NCBI RefSeq assembly: GCF_023028345.1
Contig: NZ_CP095487.1
Location: forward strand, 3,596,001 to 3,660,000
Length of the DNA: 64,000 nt
Reading direction: 5' to 3'
From: Halorientalis marina
GTDB taxonomy: Archaea; Halobacteriota; Halobacteria; Halobacteriales; Haloarculaceae
Positions within the stretch are counted from its first letter, which is position 1. Each line of letters begins with the position of its first letter. The notes below the pieces were generated by a model. The model was given only the letters and a program-made list of their open reading frames with translations. It ran no database searches and was not told the DNA's origin. Shown one piece after another: positions 34,000 through 42,381 of this stretch. The position numbers and the translations under genes were made by a program.

Positions 34000-35286
34000 T
34001 CAGAGCAGGAATGCAAAGAGGAGGTACGACCCGGCGACGGAGAGCGACGGCGTCAGAATCCAGAGGGCGACGATCCGGGTCGTCGCCGCGGGGTCGAACA
34101 GGGCCTCCGCGGTCAGTTCCTCCATGTCCTCCTCGCCGATCTCCGGGATCGGCGGTGCCTCGTCCGGTTGTTCGTCGGGGCCGGGTCCTTCTCCGGTGGC
34201 GAGTTCGCCCACCGTCGGGCCGGCGGCGGCGCCCTCCTCTTTGGCCTGGGTAGCGAGCGCGCCGGTCGGGTGGTTCGGTCTCGGCTCCCCCGCGGGCTTC
34301 GGCGTGGCGAGTTCCGCGAGCGTGGCGGCGCGGCTCGCCCGGCCCCAGCCGAGGCCGATGATACAGCAGGTCGTACTCACCGCGAGGCTGGCGGGGATGC
34401 CGTAGAACGACAGAATGGTGATGATGGTCGCGCCCACTGTCGAGACGATGAGCGCCGCCAGGATGGGGAGGTCCGTAATCCCGTCGCCGACCGTCGCGAG
34501 CGTGCGCCTGGCGATAGTGAATCCACCGAGGCTGATGGCGGCGACGGCCAGCAACACGCCCTGATCGACGTCGAGAGCGCCGTTGCCGACGAGCGGCGCG
34601 ACCGCGTTCGCCGCGTTCGACGCCCCCGCGCTGAATCCCATGTAGCAGGCGATAGCCAGCACCAGCGCCGAGCCGACGATGTCACGGAGCGACGCGTTCT
34701 CGTTGAACCGGAGGCGAGGGAGCCCACCTGTGCGGTCGATCTGTATCAGTTGCCGCTGGAGGCGGGTGAACGACATACGGGCTTCGAGTTGGGGGTACAG
34801 GTACCGGCCGATAACGGCCCCGATCGCCAGCCCGATCAGCGGGGCGACGATCCAGGCCGAGACGATGGTGAACATCAGCGCGGCGTTGAGCGAGTCCGTC
34901 GCCAGCCCGAGGCCGACGATGGCACCCACCGCCGTCATCGAGGTCGAGGCGGGGACGCCGTAGAGGTTCGAGACCAGCAGCGAGAGGCCGGTGAAAAACA
35001 GGACCCCGACACCGGCCACCGGGGTGAACTGTGTGGCCGGGACGATCCCCTCGCTCATCGTCACGATGACGTTCCGGCCGACCGTCCACGCCCCGAGGAA
35101 CGCGAACGCGCTGAAGAGTACTGCCGCGGTGAATTTCCGGACGAGCCGGCTTCCGACGGCCGGTCCGAACGCGACACCGGTCGACGATCCACCAATGTTG
35201 AACCCGACGAAGGCGGCGACGAACAACCCAATGATGAGTAGTACCGAAACCACTGCGATCCCTGTGTGCCCCACCGTCTGGGCCAC
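34000..35286 (-). CDS. Second PiT-family phosphate transporter
   Basis: 428 residues. FVGFNIGGSSTGVAFGPAVGSRLV and FSAGASNAANAVAPLVGNGAL are the paired PiT signatures. Between helices 8 and 9 lies an acidic, Pro/Glu-rich cytosolic loop (about 325-400, GPGPDEQPDEAPPIPEIGEED) absent from its neighbour. The start is uncertain: GTG 35286 lies only a few bases from the ATTATATAT element (35287-35295), so GTG 35274 or GTG 35253 may be the true leaderless starts. Two carriers in tandem suggest different affinity or co-ions. Confidence 0.85.
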   Translation of the reverse strand: MAQTVGHTGIAVVSVLLIIGLFVAAFVGFNIGGSSTGVAFGPAVGSRLVRKFTAAVLFSAFAFLGAWTVGRNVIVTMSEGIVPATQFTPVAGVGVLFFTGLSLLVSNLYGVPASTSMTAVGAIVGLGLATDSLNAALMFTIVSAWIVAPLIGLAIGAVIGRYLYPQLEARMSFTRLQRQLIQIDRTGGLPRLRFNENASLRDIVGSALVLAIACYMGFSAGASNAANAVAPLVGNGALDVDQGVLLAVAAISLGGFTIARRTLATVGDGITDLPILAALIVSTVGATIITILSFYGIPASLAVSTTCCIIGLGWGRASRAATLAELATPKPAGEPRPNHPTGALATQAKEEGAAAGPTVGELATGEGPGPDEQPDEAPPIPEIGEEDMEELTAEALFDPAATTRIVALWILTPSLSVAGSYLLFAFLL

Positions 35287-35295
35287 ATATATAAT
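35287..35295 (-). promoter_or_regulatory. TATA element of the second PiT gene
   Basis: ATATATAAT on the plus strand (ATTATATAT on the minus strand). A leaderless transcript from it would begin around 35266, downstream of the first possible GTG, which argues for a shorter protein. Confidence 0.5.
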
Positions 35296-35497
35296 CTCAC
35301 GTTCGCCCGTCCCGGCGGCCGTCCGCTGCCGATATCCGCGCCGCCCGGGCGCCCCGGGCGGCTCCGCTGACCAGCCCCAGGGTTTCAGAGACGTAACCGG
35401 CTTTCACAGCCCTCAACGCGGCTTTATCCGAGTCGACGATAGTTAGTTACCTGTAGTAACCCGATAACCAATCGAAGGTTTTTACGGAGGTCACACA

Positions 35498-35926
35498 ATG
35501 GCAGATCCAAGCATACTGAACGGACTCGCGGGCGGACTGGTCGCGACGGTCGTCATGACCGTCTTCATGATGGCACTGGGCGACGACTCGCCGCCGCCGA
35601 CGGCAGCACTGTGGTCGAAATACGTCGGCGACGGGGCGCCCGAGGACTATATGCCACAGGGGATGGCCCTACACATGCTGTACGGGATCGGCGCCGGTGC
35701 GGCGCTGGCGATCGCGATCCCGTTCCTCGGCGTATCCCTTTCGCTCCCGCTGGCCGTCGGTCTCGGCCTCGGCTACGGCGTGGTCCTGACGATGGTCGGC
35801 GCCATCCTGTGGATGCGGCTCGTCCTCGCGATGGACCCGGAGCCCAACGTGGTCGGGCTCTTCCTACTCTTCCACCTCGTCTACGGTGGCGTCCTCGGCG
35901 CGTGGCTCTCGCTGGGCCTCGTCTGA
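35498..35926 (+). CDS. Small integral membrane protein, function unknown
   Basis: 142 residues with four predicted helices (LAGGLVATVVMTVFMMAL; MALHMLYGIGAGAALAIAIPFLGV; SLPLAVGLGLGYGVVLTMVGAIL; VVGLFLLFHLVYGGVLGAWL). Conserved-looking polar spots are the short DDSPPPTAALW loop and HMLYG / FHLVYG. An unusual feature for this organism is a good Shine-Dalgarno (GGAGGT) 9 bp before ATG 35498. Its 3' end overlaps the antisense end of the next gene by 63 bp. Confidence 0.75.
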   Translation: MADPSILNGLAGGLVATVVMTVFMMALGDDSPPPTAALWSKYVGDGAPEDYMPQGMALHMLYGIGAGAALAIAIPFLGVSLSLPLAVGLGLGYGVVLTMVGAILWMRLVLAMDPEPNVVGLFLLFHLVYGGVLGAWLSLGLV

Positions 35927-36379
35927 GGCGCGCTCCGCAGCCTCCCCGGACTCGTACGCCGAGAGTCGGTCGCTCACGCTCGTTTTCTCCGTGTCGTCCG
36001 CAGACGGTGCCACGAACGTCAGGTCGCCGTCGCGGTACTCCGCCAGGACGACCCGCGGAAAGACGATCCCCGTGACCGTGGTGCCGGTCAGGATGGATTT
36101 GGTGTCCCGCTGCTCGAAGCCCGACAGTTCGCGGTCGCGGTCGTCGGCCCAGGCCTCGAAGGCCTCGTAGCTGGTCAGCAGGCGCTCGCCCGGTTCCGTC
36201 TCGGCCGTGGCGGCCTGCGGACAGACACACTCCCCACAGAGGACCACCTCGAAGTCGCGGACGACGTTCTCCTCGTCGAGCGTCCGGAGCCGCTCGACGA
36301 TCCGTTCCTGTCCGTCCCGGCCGGTGGCCGGTGCGAGCGATCTGAGGAACAACTCGATGCGCGGGCGGTCCCCGGCCAT
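35864..36379 (-). CDS. Conserved haloarchaeal-type protein with a CxxCxCP motif, function unknown
   Basis: 171 residues. The start MAGDRPRIELFLRSLAP and the following helical region (RDGQERIVERLRTLDEE) precede a beta element with CGECVCPQAA, a cluster of three cysteines that could bind zinc. SYEAFEAWADDRDREL and a hydrophobic TVTGIVFPRVVLAEYRDGDLTFV follow. I recognise this as a recurrent haloarchaeal hypothetical, without known role. The acidic C-terminal tail (about 140-171) overlaps the membrane-protein gene on the opposite strand. Confidence 0.75.
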   Translation of the reverse strand: MAGDRPRIELFLRSLAPATGRDGQERIVERLRTLDEENVVRDFEVVLCGECVCPQAATAETEPGERLLTSYEAFEAWADDRDRELSGFEQRDTKSILTGTTVTGIVFPRVVLAEYRDGDLTFVAPSADDTEKTSVSDRLSAYESGEAAERASDEAQREPRAEDATVDEVEE

Positions 36380-36570
36380 CGTTACCGAACCCCGCTGTGG
36401 TCGGCGGCGGACGGCCCGGGTCGGCGAAGCGAACGCATGAGAAAACGGGGACCTCGCGGCCATTTGAGCGTGGCTGAGGTGCGCGTAAGTGGGTGAGCGG
36501 AAGGTACGGAGGCGGTTTTAGGGAGTGACCCGACCACCGGATACGGCGCGCGGACCGTCGGCACCCATCG

Positions 36571-36831
36571 ATGACCGTCTCCCCACACGAGATACTGGCG
36601 TTCGCCGTCAGGGTTTACGACGAGCGCGAGGAGCCGTTGACACCGTCGGCGGTCGCCGACCGGTTCGGACTGACGGCCGAGACGGCGACCGAACGCCTCG
36701 ACCGGCTGGCGGACTGTGAACTGCTCGCGCCCGAGAGCGACGGGTTCAGGCCGACGGTGACGGCACGGGAGTTGCTGGCACTCGATATCGACGACGAGTT
36801 CGTCGTCGTGGACGCGAGCGATGAACAGTAG
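36571..36831 (+). CDS. Small winged-helix DNA-binding protein
   Basis: 86 residues, essentially one winged helix: HEILAFAVRVYDEREEPLTPSAVADRFGLTAETATERLDRLADCELL followed by a hydrophobic wing region. No ligand domain. It lies 68 bp before the zinc-HTH regulator and could act with it. Start at ATG 36571 by domain fit; a GGTTTTAGGG element lies further upstream. Confidence 0.75.
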   Translation: MTVSPHEILAFAVRVYDEREEPLTPSAVADRFGLTAETATERLDRLADCELLAPESDGFRPTVTARELLALDIDDEFVVVDASDEQ

Positions 36832-36898
36832 CGTCGACGGGGACACCAACCTTTACGTTCGCCATCACGACGTTCGAACCGAGCGCAGGAGACCGGGC

Positions 36899-37468
36899 AT
36901 GACCGACGACACTACCATCGGGCCGCCGGGTGAACGCCAGTACAACATCTACGAGTGCACCGACTGCGAGAACGTGGCTCTCACGCTCCGGGACTGCGAC
37001 GGCGGGATGACCTGCCACGGGAAGCCGATGGAGGAAGTCACCGGCGTCGCGATGGACGTCCAGCCGCCCGATATCAAGCAGGTACTGCTGGACGCCTTCG
37101 GCCTCCCCAAGCCCGGGCTGGACATCTGTCTCTGTGTCATCGGCGAAGGGGCGATGTCGCCGGCCGACGTGGCCGACCACCTGGACTACGACGAGTCGAC
37201 CGTCCGCCGCTACCTCAACCGCCTCGTCGAGATCGGCCTCCTCCAGAAGTCACAGCTCAACCGCGAGGACGGCGGCGTCGTCAACGTCTATCACTCCATC
37301 GACCTCGCCGAGATGCGCCGGGAGACGCTGGTCGGCTTCTACGCCTGGGCCGGCGAGGCCGCCGCCCTCATCGAGGAGGCCAACCTCACCAAGGAGGACT
37401 ACCTCGCGGCGGACTACTCCGAGGGGCTGGACGAGGTGTTCTGGGAGGAGTTCCAGTCGGAGTCCTGA
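36899..37468 (+). CDS. Zinc-ribbon plus winged-helix regulator (TrmB/MarR-like)
   Basis: 189 residues. The N-terminus has a rubredoxin-like zinc ribbon with C20-x2-C23, C33 and C39 (ending CHGKPMEEV, a desulforedoxin-type phrase). A winged helix follows (about 75-135: ICLCVIGEGAMSPADVADHLDYDESTVRRYLNRLVEIGLL). A helical C-terminal part completes it. A regulator that senses metal or redox through the ribbon is inferred. It converges on the TauE/SafE permease at 37472 (3 bp apart), so sulfur-related control is worth considering. Confidence 0.85.
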   Translation: MTDDTTIGPPGERQYNIYECTDCENVALTLRDCDGGMTCHGKPMEEVTGVAMDVQPPDIKQVLLDAFGLPKPGLDICLCVIGEGAMSPADVADHLDYDESTVRRYLNRLVEIGLLQKSQLNREDGGVVNVYHSIDLAEMRRETLVGFYAWAGEAAALIEEANLTKEDYLAADYSEGLDEVFWEEFQSES

Positions 37469-37471
37469 GGG

Positions 37472-38254
37472 CTACGCGAGAGCGACCAGCCCGTCACCCA
37501 GGAGTTTCGCGCCGATGACCGAAAGCAGGACGTAGACGGCACCGTCACGCTGGGCCGGCGAGATACGCGGCCGGAGGCGTTTGCCGGTTACGACCCCGAC
37601 GAGACCCGGAACCGCTGCGAGCGTCGAGAGAACCACGAGATCGGTCGAATCGTAGAGCCCGAGCCACCAGGCGACCGCCACCCGGACGCCGCCGATCCCG
37701 AGGAACATCATCGCGACGACGCCGACGAACGTCGAGTGGTCCAGGTCGAACGCCTCGAGGTAGGCGATCACCTGCACGCCCGCGTTCGTCGCGCCGAACA
37801 CCGCCCCGGAGACGAGTCCCAGCACCGCCTTCTTGGGCCGGGACTCGCCGACACAGACCTCGGCGAGCCACGCCTGGCCCGGAACCGTGAGCCAGGGCTG
37901 TTCGGTGGCGACGTACGCGAGCGTAAAGAGGCCGAGACCCGCCGCGAGCGGTGCCGGCGAGACACTGGCGAGCCCGATCATCCCCACGACCGTCCCCGCG
38001 GCGGCCGCGGCGACGAACGGCCAGAACCGGCGCGCACACGACCGCAGGCCGCTCCGGTCGAGTTCGCGCACCAGCGAGACGTTCGCCGCGAGGATCGGGA
38101 TGATGACGATGACGACCGCGGTCTGTGGGTCCAGCACCGAGGCGAGCGTCGCCGTCGCGAAGATGGCGTAGCCGAACCCGGTGACGCCGGTGACGAACCC
38201 GCCGGCGAACACGACCGCCGCGATCAGTGCCGTCTCCGGACCCGTCGGAACCAC
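37472..38254 (-). CDS. TauE/SafE-family permease
   Basis: 260 residues, about eight helices. FAGGFVTGVTGFGYAIFATATLAS and AVLGLVSGAVFGATNAGVQVIAYLEAF are the two repeated signature regions. GTG 38254 start: GCTTTATCGG lies about 27 bp upstream, fitting a leaderless transcript. The family exports sulfite or organosulfonates. The convergent zinc-HTH regulator ends 3 bp away. Confidence 0.87.
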   Translation of the reverse strand: MVPTGPETALIAAVVFAGGFVTGVTGFGYAIFATATLASVLDPQTAVVIVIIPILAANVSLVRELDRSGLRSCARRFWPFVAAAAAGTVVGMIGLASVSPAPLAAGLGLFTLAYVATEQPWLTVPGQAWLAEVCVGESRPKKAVLGLVSGAVFGATNAGVQVIAYLEAFDLDHSTFVGVVAMMFLGIGGVRVAVAWWLGLYDSTDLVVLSTLAAVPGLVGVVTGKRLRPRISPAQRDGAVYVLLSVIGAKLLGDGLVALA

Positions 38255-38426
38255 GTGGCTATCCCCGTTGACGACCGATAAAGCCCCTTCGAACCCGTGA
38301 GTAACTGCCGTTCGGCGACCCGCTCTGAAAATGGTATAAATAACTATCGCCGACGAGTACCGGCAGTGCGGCCGCGGGCTGGGTTAAGTACCGTCTCCGT
38401 CGTCGGTACGGGTACGTGATGCACCA

Positions 38427-38882
38427 ATGAGTTCGGATCGAACGGAAGCGCTCGACGGAACCGACGCTCGCGGCCCGTCCGTGCCGCTGTTCGCGGACAT
38501 CGAGGATTCCCTGCTGTCGATGCAGTCGGTCGTGGGTCGGAAGTGGCACCCGGTCATCCTCTACTACCTGCTCGCGGACGGCCCGATGGGGTTCAGCGCG
38601 CTCAAAGACAGCGTCGACGGCATCTCCTCGAAGATGCTCTCGGAGGGGCTGGACGACCTCGAATCGGCGGGACTGGTCAGTCGGTCGCTACTGAGCGACC
38701 GCCCGGTCCGCGTCGAGTACGAGCTCACCGAGAAGGGGCGGTCGCTGGAGGGACTCGTCACGGAGATGGTCCACTGGGCCGACACCCACGATCTGCGCGC
38801 GGACGGCGAAGCGGACGAGAGCGATCACGAAACCGAGACCGACGCCCCGCGGCCGTCGGCGGCGTACGCGGAGGGGGAGTAG
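38427..38882 (+). CDS. HxlR-family transcriptional regulator
   Basis: 151 residues. The HxlR winged helix is clear: VGRKWHPVILYYLLADGPMGFSALKDSVDGISSKMLSEGLDDLESAGLV then a wing VRVEYELTEKG. The C-terminal third is acidic and disordered. Its stop abuts the ATG of the flavoprotein at 38883, so the pair forms one operon. A redox-sensitive cysteine, common in HxlR proteins, is not seen here. Confidence 0.9.
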   Translation: MSSDRTEALDGTDARGPSVPLFADIEDSLLSMQSVVGRKWHPVILYYLLADGPMGFSALKDSVDGISSKMLSEGLDDLESAGLVSRSLLSDRPVRVEYELTEKGRSLEGLVTEMVHWADTHDLRADGEADESDHETETDAPRPSAAYAEGE

Positions 38883-40247
38883 ATGCCACACCACGACCTC
38901 CTCGTCATCGGCGGCGGCACCGGCAACAACGTCGCGGCCGCCGGCGCGGACGCCGGACTGGACACGGCGCTGGTCGAACCCGGGCCGCTCGGCGGCACCT
39001 GTCTCAACCGCGGCTGTAACCCCTCGAAGATGCTGATTCAGGCCGCGACCGCCGCGAACCACGTCCGCGACGCCGGCGACTTCTATCTCGACGCCAGCCT
39101 CGACGGGATCGACTTCGCCGCCGTCGTCGACGACATGGACGAGACCCTCTCGGCGCTGGCCGAGGGGATGGACGAGGGCTACCAGGACGAAGAGAACCTC
39201 ACGATGTACCGCGAGAAGACCGCGTTCGTCGACGAGCGGACGGTCGAGATCGACGGTGAGGAAGTCAGCGCCGAGAAGGTCGTCGTCGCGGCCGGGAGCC
39301 GCCCGCTCGTGCCGCCCATCGACGGCCTCGACGAGGTGGATTACCTCACGAGCCGCGAGGCGCTCTACCTGCGGGACCAACCCGAGTCGCTCGTCGTCCT
39401 CGGCGGCGGCTACATCGCCGTCGAACTCGGCTACTTCTTCGAGTCGATGGGGACCGACGTGACCATCGTCGAGATGCTCGACTCGCTCGTCCCCCGCGAG
39501 GACCCGGCCGTGGCCGAGGCCTTCACCGAAATCGCAAGCGAGCGCCACGATGTGTACACCGGTCACCGCGTCACGGCGGTCGAACCCGACGGCGAGGGGA
39601 TCGTCGCCCACGCCGAGACGGAGGCCGGCGACGAGATCGCCGTCGAGGGCGACGAACTGCTGGTCGCGCTCGGACGCCGACCCAACACCGACACCCTCGA
39701 CGTCGAAGCCGGCGGCATCGAGACCGACGACGACGGCTTCGTCGTGACGAACGACCGCCTGGAGACCTCGGCGGACGGCGTCTGGGCGCAGGGCGATATC
39801 GCGGACAACGCCATGTTCAAACACTCCGGGGACTACGAGACGGAGATCACGACCGAGAACGTCGTCCGCGACGGCGACGCGACCGCGGACTTCTCGGCGA
39901 TGCCCCACGCCATCTTCACCGAGCCACAGATGGCCGGCGTCGGACGGACCGAGGCGGAACTCGAAGAAGCCGGCCGGGAGTACGTCGTCGGCCGCGAGGA
40001 ACTCCCGGACACGCCGATGGGCCGGGCCAAGAAGTTGGAGGAGGGGTTCGTGAAGGTGCTGGCCGCGCCCGACGGCGAGATTCTGGGCTGTCACGCGCTG
40101 GGCTACGAGGCCTCGACGATGATCCACGAGGTCGTCGTCGCCATGCGAGCGGGGTCGGGCCACGTCTCCGACATCACGGACACCATCCACGCCCACCCGA
40201 CGCTGAACAAGGTCGTCGAGTACGCCTTCGACGACGTCCCGCTCTAG
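38883..40247 (+). CDS. Pyridine nucleotide-disulfide oxidoreductase, lipoamide-dehydrogenase-like
   Basis: 454 residues. FAD motif GGGTGNNVAAAGADAG (residues 10-25), redox pair in GGTCLNRGCNPSK, NAD(P) motif LGGGYIAVELGYFFE, and a dimerisation domain ending TIHAHPTLNKVVEYAF. The His-Pro pair supplies the catalytic base. Like 15969-17408 it stands outside any 2-oxoacid complex. Pairing with an HxlR regulator suggests a stress-induced thiol reductase (mercuric or coenzyme A disulfide type cannot be excluded). Confidence 0.88.
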   Translation: MPHHDLLVIGGGTGNNVAAAGADAGLDTALVEPGPLGGTCLNRGCNPSKMLIQAATAANHVRDAGDFYLDASLDGIDFAAVVDDMDETLSALAEGMDEGYQDEENLTMYREKTAFVDERTVEIDGEEVSAEKVVVAAGSRPLVPPIDGLDEVDYLTSREALYLRDQPESLVVLGGGYIAVELGYFFESMGTDVTIVEMLDSLVPREDPAVAEAFTEIASERHDVYTGHRVTAVEPDGEGIVAHAETEAGDEIAVEGDELLVALGRRPNTDTLDVEAGGIETDDDGFVVTNDRLETSADGVWAQGDIADNAMFKHSGDYETEITTENVVRDGDATADFSAMPHAIFTEPQMAGVGRTEAELEEAGREYVVGREELPDTPMGRAKKLEEGFVKVLAAPDGEILGCHALGYEASTMIHEVVVAMRAGSGHVSDITDTIHAHPTLNKVVEYAFDDVPL

Positions 40248-40268
40248 CGACCGCCGGTCGAACCCCGC

Positions 40269-40814
40269 TCAGCAGTCCACCAGGTCGCAGTCGAAGACGA
40301 ACGACTCCTGCAGGGCGTCGACCTCCGAGAGCAACGTCGCCACGTCGGGCCTGTCGCTCGGTGCCTTGCCTTCGTAGGTAAAGACGATCTCCGCGTCCTC
40401 GCCGCGCACGTCGAGGACGAGGCTCTCGGGCATCCGGCCGATAACGTCGTGGAGACGGCCGAGCGCGCCGAACCGCGTCGGCTGGTCGTACTTCTCGGCC
40501 ATCGCCTTCTCGGGGTCGGCCAGGAGCGGGAAGGGGAGATCGAAGGCCTCCTGCCAGTCGGCGGCCCGCTCGCGTGGCTCCGGGAGGATGGGGACGACGA
40601 CGGTGTTCAGCTCCGCGAAGGACTGTGCCTGCTCGGCGACCGTGCGGACCTGTGCCTTGCACTTCGGACAGTGGTAGTCCCGCAACAACAGCAACACGGC
40701 GAAGTCGGCCCGCTCCCTGACGTCCGCGAGCGTCAGCGGGTCCGGCCCGACACCCACGTTCGGTAACTCGAACTCGGGGGGTGCTTCCCCCGCTATCGTG
40801 TCAGCCTCGGCCAT
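40269..40814 (-). CDS. Thioredoxin-fold redoxin (peroxiredoxin-like)
   Basis: 181 residues. The redox-active site is RDYHCPKCKAQV with C49 and C52, a CxxC where most AhpC/TSA peroxiredoxins have TPVCT; the rest follows the redoxin pattern (VVPILPEPRERAADW, PFPLLADPEKAMAEKYDQ). The tail adds two cysteines (FDCDLVDC) that could resolve a disulfide. ATG 40814 gives the compact protein; a TATA-like ATGATAGG lies about 25 bp upstream. It converges on the flavoprotein at 38883, which might serve as its reductant. Confidence 0.82.
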   Translation of the reverse strand: MAEADTIAGEAPPEFELPNVGVGPDPLTLADVRERADFAVLLLLRDYHCPKCKAQVRTVAEQAQSFAELNTVVVPILPEPRERAADWQEAFDLPFPLLADPEKAMAEKYDQPTRFGALGRLHDVIGRMPESLVLDVRGEDAEIVFTYEGKAPSDRPDVATLLSEVDALQESFVFDCDLVDC

Positions 40815-40992
40815 ACACGCACGTGGACCGCCATACCTATCATTTTTCAGTAACTTCCCGGAAACCCGGTGAGCCGCGCGAAAGGGGAGTACCGAGCGGT
40901 AACCGTGGCCTGCGGCGACGCCGGGCACTCGGCCAGCGGGACGGAGGGGGCCTGACCAGCAGGTTTAGACGCGTTCGGCCACACTCGTCGGT

Positions 40993-41805
40993 ATGCGCCG
41001 TATGGCGGCCTGGGTAGTGGTCGTGGTCGTCGTGACGGCTGGCTGTGGCTCGCTCGCTGGCGACAGCGGCGAGACAGCGGACTCGGCCACGGTGACGCCG
41101 GTCCCGGTCGAGACGCCGCGGCCGACGCCGGCACCGGAGACGGTGGCGCCCGGACTGGCGACCGACCGCGTCGTCGACTACACCGCCCTCGCCGAGAATC
41201 ACGGGCGAGTCATCAACAGCACCGCCCACACCTACCGCAGGAACGTGACGCGGCGGTACGCGAACGGCACGGTCTGGCGGGCGTACTCGACGGTCATCGA
41301 GCGCAACGGGTCGGCGCTCCGCTACCGGTACAACTGGACGACCGCAACCGACGACGCGACGGGGCAGGTCATCGACCGCTGGAGCGCCGGCGGCCGGACG
41401 TTCGTCGCGAGAACGGACGGGAACCGCACGACCTACGCCGTCGAGAACGCCACGGCCGACGGCGGGCCGGTGCTGGGCACGCGCAGCGGCTACGCCTCGT
41501 CGCTACCACAGTTCCTCCAGCGGCTCAACGTCACCGTCGCGGGCACGGAATCCCGGAACGGCCAGCGACTGTACCGGCTGGAGACGCCGGAACCGAAAAC
41601 GCTCCCCCCGTCACGGAACGTGACGTTCGTCGGGTACGTGACACCCGACGGGGTGTTCACCGAGTATCGCCTCTCCTACGAGGTCGTCCGCCGGGACACC
41701 AGCATCGGCGTGACGGTCGAAGCCACCTTCGAAGGCATAAATTCGACGACCGTCTCCCGTCCGGCGTGGGTCGACGACATCCCCGAGGACGACCGGCCGG
41801 GGTGA
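40993..41805 (+). CDS. Haloarchaeal lipoprotein of unknown function
   Basis: 270 residues. A short hydrophobic signal is followed by a lipobox TAGC with Cys18, then a Pro/Thr-rich linker (to about 50). The mature part is beta-rich with many potential N-glycosylation sites (NST, NVT, NGT, NWT, NRT) and a terminal FEGINSTTV region. GTTTAGACG lies about 31 bp before the ATG. It resembles the DUF7537-type haloarchaeal lipoproteins, remembered rather than verified. Met4 is an alternative start. Confidence 0.78.
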   Translation: MRRMAAWVVVVVVVTAGCGSLAGDSGETADSATVTPVPVETPRPTPAPETVAPGLATDRVVDYTALAENHGRVINSTAHTYRRNVTRRYANGTVWRAYSTVIERNGSALRYRYNWTTATDDATGQVIDRWSAGGRTFVARTDGNRTTYAVENATADGGPVLGTRSGYASSLPQFLQRLNVTVAGTESRNGQRLYRLETPEPKTLPPSRNVTFVGYVTPDGVFTEYRLSYEVVRRDTSIGVTVEATFEGINSTTVSRPAWVDDIPEDDRPG

Positions 41806-41850
41806 GAACGGCGGAGGGGCCGGCCGGTCGGCTGCTCGACCGGCAGCAGC

Positions 41851-42270
41851 TCAGTCGGCCAGCCGGACGGTCGCTTCGAGGGCGCCGTCCTGCAGGGTCC
41901 GCTGTTCCATGGCGCGGAGGTCCTCGCGCGGCGTGTCGAGCGTGGCGAAGTGGTTGCCGGCGAGTTCGCCGGCCGGACTCTTGAAGCAGGTCGGCCCACA
42001 GGGGACGAGAATCTCCTGTTCGTTCCGGTAGCCGGGATAGAGCAGGAGGTCGCCACAGGAGGGGTAGACGGTGTGGTTCTCGCGGGGGATCTCCGGCAGG
42101 TCGATCTCGTCGATGTTGATCCAGGTGGCGATGCCGCTCCAGCGGACGTGCATCAGTTCGGTGTGCAGGGGCGTGAACTCGCGGACGGCGGCGACCGACT
42201 CCGGTGCCGCGTCCGGGTGGAGTTCGGCGGTCAGCACGTCGCCGTCGACGACGAGTTCGAGTTCGCTCAT
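41851..42270 (-). CDS. DUF3830-like (cyclophilin-like fold) protein in the purine cluster
   Basis: 139 residues. LHPDAAPESVAAVREFTPLHTELMHVRWSGIATWINIDEI and SCGDLLLYPGYRNEQEILVPCGPTCFKSPAGELAGNHFATL match the DUF3830 pattern, a cyclophilin-like fold often linked to amidohydrolase and cyclic-amide clusters. Function unknown. It is the last gene of the minus-strand M20-to-DUF3830 run and lies 111 bp from the amidohydrolase. Confidence 0.78.
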   Translation of the reverse strand: MSELELVVDGDVLTAELHPDAAPESVAAVREFTPLHTELMHVRWSGIATWINIDEIDLPEIPRENHTVYPSCGDLLLYPGYRNEQEILVPCGPTCFKSPAGELAGNHFATLDTPREDLRAMEQRTLQDGALEATVRLAD

Positions 42271-42336
42271 CGTCGACGCCTCCGGGTGTCCGCGGGCTGG
42301 TCGATGGTCGGTTCGTCGTCGGTCGTCGGCGGGCTG

Positions 42337-42376
42337 TCGTGGCGTGTCATCGGTCGTGGCGTGTCGTCGGTCGTGG
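42337..42376. repeat. Short 17-bp tandem repeat between purine genes
   Basis: TCGTGGCGTGTCATCGG and TCGTGGCGTGTCGTCGG stand in tandem, followed by TCGTGG. It includes GGCGTGTC elements like those in the CACAC/GTGTG family and separates DUF3830 from the M20 gene. Confidence 0.5.
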
Positions 42377-42381
42377 TCGAG

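Noticed and set aside
35380-35400. GGTTTCAG...GTAACC near 35388 considered as a fifth copy of the P1-P4 palindrome
   Set aside because: Arms do not pair well and no TATA element stands at the 10-bp distance.
35429-35455. GTTAC-CTGTA-GTAAC inverted repeat near 35440
   Set aside because: Arms are only 5 bp, easily found by chance, with no second copy.
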